Assembly (NCBI GenBank): GCA_000403035.1
Contig: AQSL01000144.1
Coordinates: 20,944 to 33,813, forward strand
DNA from: Candidatus Latescibacter anaerobius SCGC AAA252-E07
GTDB lineage: Bacteria; Latescibacterota; Latescibacteria; Latescibacterales; Latescibacteraceae
Length of the DNA: 12,870 bases
Direction: 5' to 3'
Numbering within the stretch: position 1 is the first letter of the stretch; each line of letters opens with the position of its first letter. Both the position numbers and the translations under genes were made by a program. The notes below the pieces were generated by a model that was not told where the DNA came from, ran no database searches, and worked only from the letters and a program-made list of their open reading frames with translations. Shown here in pieces: positions 1 through 7,219 of this stretch.

Positions 1-110
1 ATTTTACCACTGTGTTTTACAGTTTGAGTATAAGTATAGCAGGTGTACATTATACGACCACAACGCGATTTTCCAAACTGATTTTATTGATCTTATTGTA
101 TACTTATTTC

Positions 111-222
111 ATTACCATTTTTTAAACATGGTAGTTTAGTAATTATTTTTCATAATAGAGAATAAGTCTTATTCTGGGCTATGTAACTTGCTCGAAAACT
201 CACTTAAGTGCGTTCATAGTCC
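111..222 (+). ncRNA. Possible IS110 bridge-RNA relic (three stem-loops upstream of recombinase)
   Basis: Three consecutive inverted repeats lie just 5' of the IS110 recombinase fragment. ATTACCAT/ATGGTAGT (111-118 with 128-135) forms 8 bp with one G-T pair. GAATAA/TTATTC (160-165 with 169-174) forms a tight hairpin. GGGCTATG/CATAGTCC (176-183 with 215-222) forms 8 bp with one G-T pair and encloses a 31-nt loop that itself contains the perfect palindrome CACTTAAGTG (201-210). In IS110-group elements the noncoding left end upstream of the recombinase encodes a structured bridge RNA with internal guide loops. The position and multi-stem layout fit that idea. No guide-to-target pairing can be tested here, so this is inference only; the hairpins could also be chance in AT-rich DNA. 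Confidence 0.25.
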
Positions 223-248
223 ACGTCTTAACAATAAAGAATAGACAT

Positions 249-815
249 ATGAGCAATGTATATGTCGGTATTTATGTTACCAATGAAAAGATAGAGATCT
301 ATGTTCTCCCATCCGAGGAGTGCTGGGATGTAGGAAATGACCACGCGGGTATGGAAGAGATGGTTGAACGGCTGAGGGGGTTACATCCGAGACTTATTGT
401 ACTGAAAGTCGCTGGTGGAATGGAGACTTTGGTTGCAGCGACGCTCTATGCAGCGGGGCTACCTGTTGCCGTGGTAAATAACCAGCAGGTGCGAGATTTT
501 GCCAATACGCTAAATATCTCGGACAGGTCTGATGTTGTCGATGCCCACACAATCGCCCGGTTTGCGAAGGAAACCTCACCCCAGTCCATTTCCCTCACCC
601 AGGAACAGGAATTGATGTTTAGGGAATTAGTGAGGCGTCGACACCAGTTGGTTGAAATACAGACGGCGGAAGCCAAACGGTTGCAGCGGAACAACTCTCG
701 GCAGGTTTCACAGAGCATTCACAATCTCATTAAAGCCATCGAGGCTGAAATAGATCAAATCGATCGTAAGGTTGATAAACATATCAAATTAACTCATATG
801 CACAGCATAAGATAA
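249..815 (+). pseudogene. IS110-family transposase (recombinase), N-terminal fragment, catalytically dead
   Basis: The 188-residue product matches the N-terminal RuvC-like DEDD domain of IS110 recombinases. It has the opening strand YVGIYVTNEKIEIYVLP, the segment AAGLPVAVVNNQQVRDFA, and then SDVVDAHTIARFA. Family members usually read GIDVS, LEATGG and TDRIDA at these places. Here the first catalytic Asp is Tyr (codon TAT) and the Glu of LEATGG is Lys (codon AAA in LKVAGG); the last two Asp are kept. Homology fades near residue 178 and the frame ends in a tail (LTHMHSIR) with no family resemblance. The C-terminal Transposase_20 domain with its catalytic Ser is therefore absent, and full-length proteins are roughly 300-400 residues. 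The start ATG has only a weak ribosome site. It is a relic that is both truncated and mutated. The family call is secure; the exact breakpoint, about 775-790, is estimated. Confidence 0.88.
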
Positions 816-866
816 CCAAAAACGTATGACGATTTGTACTATGCTTTATGGTAGGTTAGATCGAAA

Positions 867-1790
867 ATGGCGGTTCAAGAAATTTTAGATAGAGAGTTTA
901 TACTCTTCGGTGATAAGGGTGGTGTGGGTAAGACCACCTGTGCTATAGCGACGGCTCTTGCTATGAATCCGATGAAAACTTTACTGGTATCAACTGATCC
1001 TGCCCACTCTATAGAAGACTGCATCGGGCAGAAAATTGGAGATGAGATTACCAAGTTAGAAAAATGTGAACATCTTTATGCATTAGAAATATCCGCCGAG
1101 AAGACTCTTGAGAGGTTTAAGCACGATTATAGATGGCAAATGCTTCGTCTGTTGGAGACTACGGCTGGCATTGAGCATCTGACAAGAATGGAGAGGGAAA
1201 AATTGCTTTCTATTTCTGTGCCTGGTGCGGACGAGGTCATGGCTCTAAAACAATTGATGGATCTCATGCAGGAAAAAGTTTATGACAAGTATATCTTGGA
1301 TACCGCTCCCACCGGTCACGCCCTACGTCTGCTTATGATGCCTGATATTTTTGATGAATGGATCAATATCTTTTACAATCTCAGAGAAAAACATCGATTT
1401 CACGAAAGAGCATTTACAAGACCTGACCGGGCAGACGAATTTTTGCTTTCGCTAAAAGAGAACAGTTCCCGGATAAGAGATTGGCTGCGATCGGATAGAA
1501 CGGAGTTTGTGGTTGTCACCGCCGCAGAGGTCTTGGTGATAGAAGAAACAAAAGATCTGGTGAATCAACTCCGCTCATTCGGTATAAACGTCAGACATCT
1601 CATTATTAACAAACTTTTCCCCGATATAGAGTCCGAGTTTTCAAGGAGACGTCGGAACGAAGAACAGCGCTTAATTAAGGAAATTCGCGCTGCCTTTGAC
1701 AAACTGGAACTAGTAGAGATTACCTTGGAAGCTATTGAACCAAGGGGCCTCGATAATCTTTACAAGTTTGCCAACATACTGTATGGATAG
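867..1790 (+). CDS. ArsA/Get3-family ATPase, single domain, CxxC motif replaced by SxxS
   Basis: This is a 307-residue SIMIBI-class P-loop ATPase of the ArsA/TRC40/Get3 family. The deviant Walker A GDKGGVGKTT is at residues 15-24, switch I STDPAHS at 42-48, and switch II DTAPTGHALRLL at 145-156. The later NK (248-249) fits the adenine-recognition position. The length fits one complete domain, not the tandem two-domain arsenite-pump ATPase. Many bacterial and archaeal relatives have a Cys-x-x-Cys motif after the NK strand, used for zinc binding and dimer contact in Get3. Here that place reads ESEFS, with Ser at 256 and 259. No arsB, arsR or arsD lies nearby, so arsenite export is unlikely. A role as a nucleotide-driven chaperone or targeting ATPase is a guess. 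The ATG at 867 gives the standard short lead before the P-loop; the ribosome site is poor. It sits 51 bp after the IS110 relic and about 45 bp before an IS1595 end, so it is an isolated gene between mobile elements. Confidence 0.9.
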   Translation: MAVQEILDREFILFGDKGGVGKTTCAIATALAMNPMKTLLVSTDPAHSIEDCIGQKIGDEITKLEKCEHLYALEISAEKTLERFKHDYRWQMLRLLETTAGIEHLTRMEREKLLSISVPGADEVMALKQLMDLMQEKVYDKYILDTAPTGHALRLLMMPDIFDEWINIFYNLREKHRFHERAFTRPDRADEFLLSLKENSSRIRDWLRSDRTEFVVVTAAEVLVIEETKDLVNQLRSFGINVRHLIINKLFPDIESEFSRRRRNEEQRLIKEIRAAFDKLELVEITLEAIEPRGLDNLYKFANILYG

Positions 1791-1835
1791 AGGATTATGT
1801 CGGGGTTTTCTTTCTCTATCACAAATTTAAGTATT

Positions 1836-1847
1836 TACGCTTATCGG
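1836..1847 (+). repeat. IS1595 left inverted repeat (12-bp core)
   Basis: TACGCTTATCGG is a perfect inverted match to 2824-2835. It lies upstream of the transposase promoter, as expected for the left end of the element. Confidence 0.7.
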
Positions 1848-1862
1848 CTTAAAACATCTTGC

Positions 1863-1891
1863 TTGACTTTTGGTATAAGAATATATATGTT
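1863..1891 (+). promoter_or_regulatory. Probable promoter of the IS1595 transposase
   Basis: TTGACT at 1863-1868 and TATGTT at 1886-1891 are separated by 17 bp, a good vegetative-type spacing. They lie inside the element between its left repeat and the ribosome site at 1923-1927. The -10 match is only partial (4 of 6). Confidence 0.45.
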
Positions 1892-1932
1892 TACACCAGT
1901 ACAACAGGAAACACTTAAAACTGGAGGTAAGC

Positions 1933-2830
1933 ATGAAAATCTATAATGAAATCAGTTTTTTGAGTTTCAAGAACGCTTTCAGGCAGAAGAAGACTGTTTT
2001 CAGTATCTGAAAAAGCTCCGATGGCCGGATGGGTTTGGCTGTCCCAAGTGTGGTCATACGAAAGCCTATTTTGCGAAAACGCGTAAGGTCTTTCAATGTA
2101 TCAGTTGTCGACATCAGACCTCTGTAACGGCCCATACGATCTTTCATAGAACGCATGTACCGTTGAAAAATGGTTCTGGGCGATCTTTCTGGTCGGTACC
2201 GACAAGCGTGGGTGTTCCGCCAAACGACTTGAAAAGCTGATCGGCGTTCATTACGAAACCGCCTGGCTGATGATCCACAAAATACGGAAAGCCATGAAAG
2301 ATCGTGACTCTTTCTATAAGTTGAATCATTTCATAGAGATGGATGATTCGTACTTTGGCGGTTCCGCTTCGGGTAAACGAGGGCGCGGTGCCACCAATAA
2401 ATCGATTGTTGTTGTGGCGGTAGAGAATCGCGGGTACGCAGCCGGCTATGCCGCAATGGAGGTTGTCGAGAGTATGCACTCTAAGCATCTTAAAGATTTT
2501 GCATTTCGACATATTGAAGATGATCAAACTATAAAAACTGATGACTATCCCTCGTACAATGTACTTGATGAGGCTTTCCATCATCTCGGAGATATCGTTA
2601 AGCCTCAGGAAGCTATGGAAAAACTTCCGTGGGTACACATACTCATCGGCAATGTGAAAAGCTTTATTCGCGGTACATATCATGGAGTAAGCCATAAACA
2701 TCTCCAAAGTTACCTTAATGAATTTTGTTATAGATTCAATCGTCGATTCAATGAATTCCAGATAACCGACAGACTGCTAACTGCTTGTCTGTATACTCCC
2801 AGCTTTACTTTTGCGGAGTTAACCCGATAA
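1933..2830 (+). pseudogene. IS1595-family (ISXO2-like) transposase, two frameshifts
   Basis: The original start is the ATG at 1933, with a strong ribosome site GGAGG five bases upstream (1923-1927). Family homology begins in another frame by 1962 (EFQERFQAEEDCFQYLKKLR), so a base was lost between 1933 and 1962. This N-terminal part contains the zinc ribbon CPKCGH...CISCRH (about 2039-2115). A second single-base loss in the A-run 2166-2170 moves the frame again, to WFWAIFLVGTDKRGCSAKRL, and homology then runs unbroken to the stop at 2828-2830. The catalytic core shows the first Asp in MDDSYFGG and the second in TDDYPSYN. NVKSFIRGTYHGVSHKHL follows, suggesting the DDNK variant with Asn in place of Glu. 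Both lesions are single-base losses. The stop codon lies inside the right inverted repeat. The family call is firm; the product cannot be made without frameshifting. Confidence 0.9.
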
Positions 2831-2835
2831 GCGTA
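2824..2835 (-). repeat. IS1595 right inverted repeat (12-bp core)
   Basis: CCGATAAGCGTA is the exact reverse complement of 1836-1847. It overlaps the transposase stop codon TAA at 2828-2830. Confidence 0.7.
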
Positions 2836-2847
2836 TAAGTATTTAAT

Positions 2848-3459
2848 CATATAGTGTATGGAAAACAGAATTCAACTGAATCACTTCTGAGGGCTCAAGA
2901 GTTTCACTGCCCATCACCGTTTGCGATTAATAAGTTTTTCCAATCCTTCAGTCTCCAGTGTTGACATCTCTTCCGTTGAAGGTACTTATGGTAATCGCAA
3001 GTTTCCAGTTCATCAAGGTTTTTCTCCGATCAGTAATAGAATCCGACCATACGTCCCTGCTCGTGTTCGATACATCAAGTAGTTTACAATTCCAAAGCTT
3101 CATACTCTAAATCCCTCGTAACATAAAATATATGCAACTTTTCCCCGCTAATGTTTTCTTCTATATGTTCCGATAATATATACAGATATACCATGAAATT
3201 TTATTACATTTGGGAAATTTGAAAATATAAGTTTTGTGACAAAAATCACTGATAATGAATATGTAAAAAGTTATTATAACAATCTATTTTTTTTAACAAA
3301 CATGTAAAAATTGATACACTTTTCGAATAAAATGGATACTAAACCACATTTTCCAAAATCAAAGGAATAATAGTGGTTAAAAAGGGGCATGCTGCCGCTT
3401 TTCTATTTTTACGGATCATGTGTTTTATCAGTCATTTGATATTTTGGACAAAAGCGACT
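2848..3459. other. Gene-poor gap between IS1595 and IS481-like elements
   Basis: No convincing gene is present. The first part, about 2870-3110, has a more balanced base composition than the AT-rich stretch after it and stays open for 63 codons on the plus strand (2891-3079), but without an ATG start. The minus strand has a 41-codon open stretch (2907-3029) containing SEKNLDELETCDYHKYLQ, cut by a stop upstream. Either could be debris of an old gene; I recognise neither. From about 3120 to 3360 the DNA is very AT-rich with long A and T runs. No tRNA, CRISPR repeat or clear terminator was seen. A GTG-initiated extension of the next gene, beginning at 3373, has no family resemblance and is probably not translated. 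Confidence 0.5.
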
Positions 3460-4471
3460 ATGAATACAAAGGAAGAAAAAATCGTTCAATATCGTTTAAA
3501 AGTCTTACAACTCGCCGAATCATTGGGAAATGTGTCCAAGGCATGTAAACTAATGGGGATGGGTCGTACCCAATTTTATAAATACAAACGTCGTTATGAG
3601 AAATATGGACTTGAAGGTCTTAAAAATCTCCCACCTATCCATAAATTTCATCCAAAGACAACATCTTCCAAGATTGAAAAAAAGATTTTATCGATATCTC
3701 ATAATCATCCTCAATGGGGCTGTTATCGTATCAGTAATCATTCAAAAACCAAGGGTATCTCCGTTTCAGGTCCCACAATTCAAAAAAATACTCACAAAAA
3801 ATGATCTGGGTACACAATATCAAAGAGCACTCAAACTACAGGAAAAATGGTTTACTGAAAAAATCACACTTACAGATGAACAAATATCGTTTATTGAAAA
3901 AATCAATCCTTGTTTTCGCGAGAAACACATAGAAAGCACTATACCCGGTGGATTGCTTGTCCATGATATCTTTTCTCTTGGCACATATAAAGATATTGGC
4001 GATATCTACATGCAGGTTGTGGTTGATATCTATTGCAGTTATACCTTTACCTATATCCACGCGGGAAAAACTCCTGAGGATGTAACGTTTATCATTATTA
4101 ATAATGTTCTTCCCCAATATAGGGTTTGGAAAATCCCCATTAAAACAATCCTAACTAGTGACTGTCCAGAGTTTTATGGTGACCTCTCACATCCATATGA
4201 ACGTTTATTGACACAGTTAAATATCGATCATATTACTAAAAGATTCAAGAGGACACAGATAAATGGCTTTGTTCAACACTTCTGTATAACCATTATGGAT
4301 GAACTTTTACAAAAATTGATCCGTGAGTGGACACCTGACTCTATCCAAATCCTCTATGAAGAAGTGAATAATTGGGTAAGGTCTTATAATCACGAGAGAC
4401 CCCATTATGGTTATCGAAATATGGGAAATAGGCCCATTGATTTGATTAATAGATTTATTAACACCCAATAA
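3460..4471 (+). pseudogene. IS481-like transposase (HTH plus rve integrase core), frameshifted and catalytically mutated
   Basis: From the ATG at 3460 the frame gives an N-terminal helix-turn-helix, KIVQYRLKVLQLAESLGNVS followed by ACKLMGMGRTQFYKYKRRYE. It then runs to a stop at 3802-3804. The integrase core continues one frame over, from KILTKNDLGTQYQRALKLQ. The lesion is an extra A in the run 3782-3788. Joined, the protein would be about 336 residues, normal for this group. The first catalytic Asp is kept in VHDIFSLGT. The second, which relatives place in LTDNGREF, is Ser here (LTSDCPEF). The Glu of the usual NGFVERF is Gln (NGFVQHF). The C-terminal YNHERPHYGYRNMGNRPIDLI is well preserved. 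No terminal repeats were found. The pattern of one frameshift plus active-site changes says long-dead. The consensus comparison is from memory of the family. Confidence 0.87.
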
Positions 4472-4504
4472 ATTGTTCGTAATATCTAAGTCTGATAATT
4501 CTTT

Positions 4505-4537
4505 TCGAGCATCTCGATGAGTGTGCTATTTTTTTTT
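4505..4537 (+). terminator. Weak hairpin followed by nine T
   Basis: TCGAG-CAT-CTCGA (4505-4517) forms a 5-bp stem. An alternative gca/tgc plus ctc/gag pairing runs to 4526. T4529-T4537 follow. It lies between the convergent IS481-like relic and the minus-strand operon, so it could serve as a plus-strand terminator. The stem is short and the T-run does not follow it directly. Confidence 0.25.
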
Positions 4538-4648
4538 CACGTCAGTCATAGACAATTTTTTTAGGATAGTAATCACAATAGAGATGATAGTACAGGTTTG
4601 CCTTCTATGTCAGCCAATTACGCTAGAAAATTAGAAACACCATTATTA

Positions 4649-5776
4649 TCAAAATGAGATGCGTTGAAAAACCATATAGATTTTCCTTAATCTTCTCCTT
4701 ATTCCCAATCCCGGGGAAATCAACAGTTGAATAATATTTAGTGGATTATTATAGATTATCTGCCAAATAAACTTAATTTTGGGTACCAAACCACGGGATG
4801 GTAAATATCTGATAGATGCGCAATAATTCCGAAGCAGGAGGTAAATGATTCTTTTATTTGCCGCTTTACGTCGCTGTGAAAAACTCCATGCTTCCCATTT
4901 TTTAAAAACCGAATCATCGACCACTGCAAAGGGATCCATCCCCATATACCGAGAACATGCGTAAGACATCCCTTGAACAATGTTTGGAATATTTTCCTGC
5001 TTGGCTCTCATGGCAAGCAGATCAAAATTGAGAGAATATCCTTTTTTCATGATTAAGAACATTTCTATTGTATCACTCAGTCTTGGAAGTAATATCTTGT
5101 TGATCATGTCAGTTCTCATAAGTATCCAAGTATAATCAGTGATAGAGGGGACTGCTACCAATTCATTATGAAATGATAGCCTCTCAGCATCATCCCATAT
5201 GTGAGGCATAACAAGGGATTTTGAAGCAACTAATTCATACGGTTCAGTATGAATCTCTATCCATCCCATCCATTGAGAATGAGAATATGGCTCGATATGA
5301 TGGTGCTTTTGAAATGAGGAACGTTTACACACAGGCACATACCCAGCTGAGTAAAGGAGATGGCGTATTTTCTCTTCACAATGCAGGTCCACAAGCACAT
5401 CGATATCTGATACATACCTGCACTCCAATGGGTATATGTCACGAATCAATCCCGCTGCCCCTTTAAGAAAGAGTAGTGGTATTTCAGCATCATTAAAAAG
5501 TTGGGCAAGCTTTACTATGTGTGAACGCAATAATAAATTTCTGGTTCTATTAACTTGCAAATAATCTTTCAATTTACCGCGAATATCAGCGGGAATCATC
5601 TCGCTCCGTTGTTCCAACAGCCAGCTAGCGATGTAGTAACTGATTCGTTCTTTTGCAGAAAGTTGAAATAAACGATGCAAGAATTCGCGGGTGGGGGAAG
5701 TTGGTTTGTAAGATGAACTTTTCAGAATATCAAACAAATAATATACAATCGGTTCAAGTGGTATATGCTGTTTCAT
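4649..5776 (-). CDS. Nucleotidyltransferase-family protein (NTP_transf_5-like), probable peptide-tailoring enzyme
   Basis: This 375-residue protein resembles the uncharacterised nucleotidyltransferases of the NTP_transf_5 family. It has a helical N-terminal region (1-80), then LLFLKGAAGLIRDIY (101-115) and the metal-binding SDIDVLVD (123-130). A later acidic/histidine strand, WIEIHTEP (172-179), sits where a third carboxylate is expected. The start is placed at the ATG at 5776 because it overlaps the kinase stop codon as ATGA, the hallmark of translational coupling; a start at 5812 inside the kinase gene is also open. Homologues occur beside PqqD-like and HPr-kinase-like genes in lasso-type and other RiPP clusters. 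There, kinases and nucleotidyltransferases are reported to decorate the peptide with phosphate-containing groups. By context its likely substrate is the peptide encoded at 7378-7220, or a phosphorylated form of it. This is inference. It is the last gene of the operon, and an IS relic follows in the convergent direction. Confidence 0.8.
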   Translation of the reverse strand: MKQHIPLEPIVYYLFDILKSSSYKPTSPTREFLHRLFQLSAKERISYYIASWLLEQRSEMIPADIRGKLKDYLQVNRTRNLLLRSHIVKLAQLFNDAEIPLLFLKGAAGLIRDIYPLECRYVSDIDVLVDLHCEEKIRHLLYSAGYVPVCKRSSFQKHHHIEPYSHSQWMGWIEIHTEPYELVASKSLVMPHIWDDAERLSFHNELVAVPSITDYTWILMRTDMINKILLPRLSDTIEMFLIMKKGYSLNFDLLAMRAKQENIPNIVQGMSYACSRYMGMDPFAVVDDSVFKKWEAWSFSQRRKAANKRIIYLLLRNYCASIRYLPSRGLVPKIKFIWQIIYNNPLNIIQLLISPGLGIRRRLRKIYMVFQRISF

Positions 5777-6582
5777 TTCAAAATAACACGCAACCTTCTC
5801 ATTGCATCCCAAGGATTACTGTAGGCAATCTCAAGTAATGAAGTATTTCTTAGTATGGTGAGTAAATTTTGGATAATGAGATCTTTTCTAATATTAAAAT
5901 TAAATCCTTGCGGCAGTATTCTTCTCATTGCTTCCGTTTCTCCAATCTCACTAATTTCAGTGGATCCACTCTGTCGGACAGGAAATATTATATACTTCAG
6001 ACGAGTTTTATCGGTATAGTAACGTCCTGAGGGTATGTAGAAAAAAACATAGGTAGTTTCGGGAGTTACTTTTAAATAAGGACAATCGACAGGTACAACA
6101 GCGGGCTGCATGTTCCATATATCAGCACATACTTTGAACGGACGAGGAAAACCATAAATCTGAGTATGTCTGTTCCCAACAATCGCAACATCATCTGTTA
6201 ACGCTCTAAAACCTGATGTAATCGCTGTGAGTGCCAAAGTAGTTTTACCAATGCCATGCGGACCGACGAATAAAACTCCATTCCCCTGAAAATCAACACA
6301 CGATGCGTGTAACTGCAAATTTTGTGAATATACTTCTTGAGATAGAAGTGTAAGACTGTATTCGAGATAAGCCGCTAAAGCTTTTTCATCAGAGCATTGA
6401 ACAGAGCGCAGGGGTGTTTTGATAGAAAATCCCGAATCAAGAGAAGTAATATCCCAATAATGTGTTGGCTTTGCTGATGAAACATGCCAAGGTGAAAACA
6501 TATTTTTAACAATGTCATTAATACTATCCGTATCCCACTGAATACAGACGTATGTTGAGTCGATTTTTAGATAAATTTCCAT
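5773..6582 (-). CDS. HPr-kinase-like serine kinase (HprK-related), RiPP-cluster type
   Basis: This 269-residue protein has the HPr kinase/phosphorylase C-terminal fold signature. LHAS (91-94) precedes the P-loop GPHGIGKTTLAL (107-118). LTDDVAIV (128-135) carries the acidic residues, and YGFPRPFKV (143-151) is a typical strand after the core. The N-terminal 90 residues lack the usual HprK N-terminal domain. No HPr or phosphotransferase-system gene is nearby. Such short HprK paralogues sit in lasso and related peptide clusters; in the paeninodin type the kinase phosphorylates the peptide C-terminus. Here it lies 2 bp downstream of the PqqD-like gene (TAG-CG-ATG) and overlaps the nucleotidyltransferase gene by 4 bp, which implies coupled translation. 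No separate ribosome site is seen. A peptide kinase role is likely but unproven; the tail of the 52-residue peptide contains a Ser-Ser pair that could be the acceptor. Confidence 0.82.
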   Translation of the reverse strand: MEIYLKIDSTYVCIQWDTDSINDIVKNMFSPWHVSSAKPTHYWDITSLDSGFSIKTPLRSVQCSDEKALAAYLEYSLTLLSQEVYSQNLQLHASCVDFQGNGVLFVGPHGIGKTTLALTAITSGFRALTDDVAIVGNRHTQIYGFPRPFKVCADIWNMQPAVVPVDCPYLKVTPETTYVFFYIPSGRYYTDKTRLKYIIFPVRQSGSTEISEIGETEAMRRILPQGFNFNIRKDLIIQNLLTILRNTSLLEIAYSNPWDAMRRLRVILK

Positions 6583-6584
6583 CG

Positions 6585-6842
6585 CTATATTTGAATAAGG
6601 TTTAATTGAAAGAAATTTGAAATTAAATCTTTGATAAAAACATCGATATTTTCTTCGGTATACCGTTGCTTTATTTCTTCAATAATTTCTGAAACTGTAC
6701 GTTTACCATCACACAAATCAAAAACTTCACGTGCTGTTTCATTTAACGTATGTATTACATCGTCACATTGTATCACGATTCCATCAGCCATCTCAGTAAT
6801 TTCTATATTACTGGCGCGTTTCGGAATCGAATAGTCAATCAT
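6585..6842 (-). CDS. PqqD-like peptide-binding protein (RiPP recognition element)
   Basis: The 85-residue product has the whole PqqD-family pattern. It has a basic N-terminus (IPKRASNI), a beta-hairpin with ADGIVIQ and CDDVIHTLNETAREVFDLCD, then GKRTVSEIIEEIKQRY and a C-terminal helix VFIKDLISNFFQL. In this family the winged-helix-like fold binds the leader of a precursor peptide and hands it to modifying enzymes. It is a stand-alone version, not fused to a maturase. A GGGG stretch about 10 bases before the ATG may serve as ribosome site. The gene begins 7 bp after the truncated nucleotidyltransferase gene and ends 2 bp before the kinase gene. Its presence is the main reason to read the operon as a peptide-modification pathway. 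Confidence 0.85.
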   Translation of the reverse strand: MIDYSIPKRASNIEITEMADGIVIQCDDVIHTLNETAREVFDLCDGKRTVSEIIEEIKQRYTEENIDVFIKDLISNFFQLNLIQI

Positions 6843-6849
6843 TGATTTA

Positions 6850-7116
6850 TTACCCCGGTGAAAGTGAAATCAAATTATTATGTACTTTATTCGGAAGGTA
6901 TTCCCTCCAGTTGTCATAGGACCAGGTAGCAAAATAGTGAGCGATCTTTTCTTCGAAAGAGAGTTGATAGAGAGCCGGCCATATTTCTTGGGGACGCAGG
7001 GAGAATTCTCCCGGATCAATATCAAGAATTTTGTATAGGTAAAGGAGAATTGATTCAAATGGGAAAGGTATAATCATCCCCCGATATTCCTGCTCTGAGT
7101 GTAATTTTTGTTTCAC
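6850..7116 (-). CDS. Stand-alone N-terminal domain of the nucleotidyltransferase family (truncated paralogue)
   Basis: The 88-codon frame starts with GTG at 7116; an internal ATG at 7077 (MIIPFPFESILLYLYKIL) aligns better with the start of the paralogue and may be the real start. The product parallels residues 4-70 of the full nucleotidyltransferase at 5776-4649. IPFPFESILLYLYKIL matches IPLEPIVYYLFDIL, and LSFEEKIAHYFATW matches LSAKERISYYIASW. It then stops after SLSPG, before the KGAAGL and SDID catalytic motifs. The next gene follows after 7 bp, so no remnant of a catalytic domain remains. It may be the scar of a deleted second nucleotidyltransferase, or a domain kept as a separate binding subunit. 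The frame is free of stops and fits the operon spacing, which favours recent loss or retained use. Confidence 0.6.
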   Translation of the reverse strand: MKQKLHSEQEYRGMIIPFPFESILLYLYKILDIDPGEFSLRPQEIWPALYQLSFEEKIAHYFATWSYDNWREYLPNKVHNNLISLSPG

Positions 7117-7219
7117 TGATACCGTTTATCCACAATCAAAAAAAGCCATTGAATGGTCCCATTCTTGGGAAAAAGAATAATTCTCGATTAAGAGCTTTTT
7201 CCTTCCCCTGCCACTGTTA

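Larger units (their letters stand above)
1836..2835 (+). mobile_element. IS1595-family insertion sequence with both terminal repeats, inactivated
   Basis: A transposase reading frame of this family is bounded by matching inverted repeats. TACGCTTATCGG at 1836-1847 is the exact reverse complement of CCGATAAGCGTA at 2824-2835. The similarity may extend outwards with gaps (AAGTATT on the left against AATACTTA on the right, read inwards), so the true ends are probably about 1826-1830 and 2840-2848. A length near 1 kb is normal for IS1595 elements. The right repeat contains the transposase stop codon. No certain target duplication could be picked out. The element is complete in outline, but its transposase has two frameshifts, so it could only move if complemented. 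Confidence 0.75.

Noticed and set aside
867..1790. Arsenite-resistance operon
   Set aside because: The ATPase has one domain, lacks the Cys pair, and has no arsenic transporter, repressor or metallochaperone gene beside it.
2144..2707. 187-codon minus-strand open frame
   Set aside because: It is the shadow of the IS1595 transposase, which has clear zinc-ribbon and catalytic motifs on the plus strand.
3373..3459. GTG-initiated N-terminal extension of the IS481-like gene
   Set aside because: The extra residues do not resemble the family. The ATG at 3460 gives the normal family start, KEEKIVQYRLKVLQLAE.
3240..4600. Terminal inverted repeats for the IS481-like element
   Set aside because: TG-rich ends up- and downstream were compared by eye, but no convincing matching pair was found.
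7140..7200. Terminator between the peptide gene and the downstream genes (minus-strand CCATTCAATGGC followed by a T-run)
   Set aside because: A usable loop leaves only a 4-bp stem. It might act as a weak attenuator but cannot be supported.
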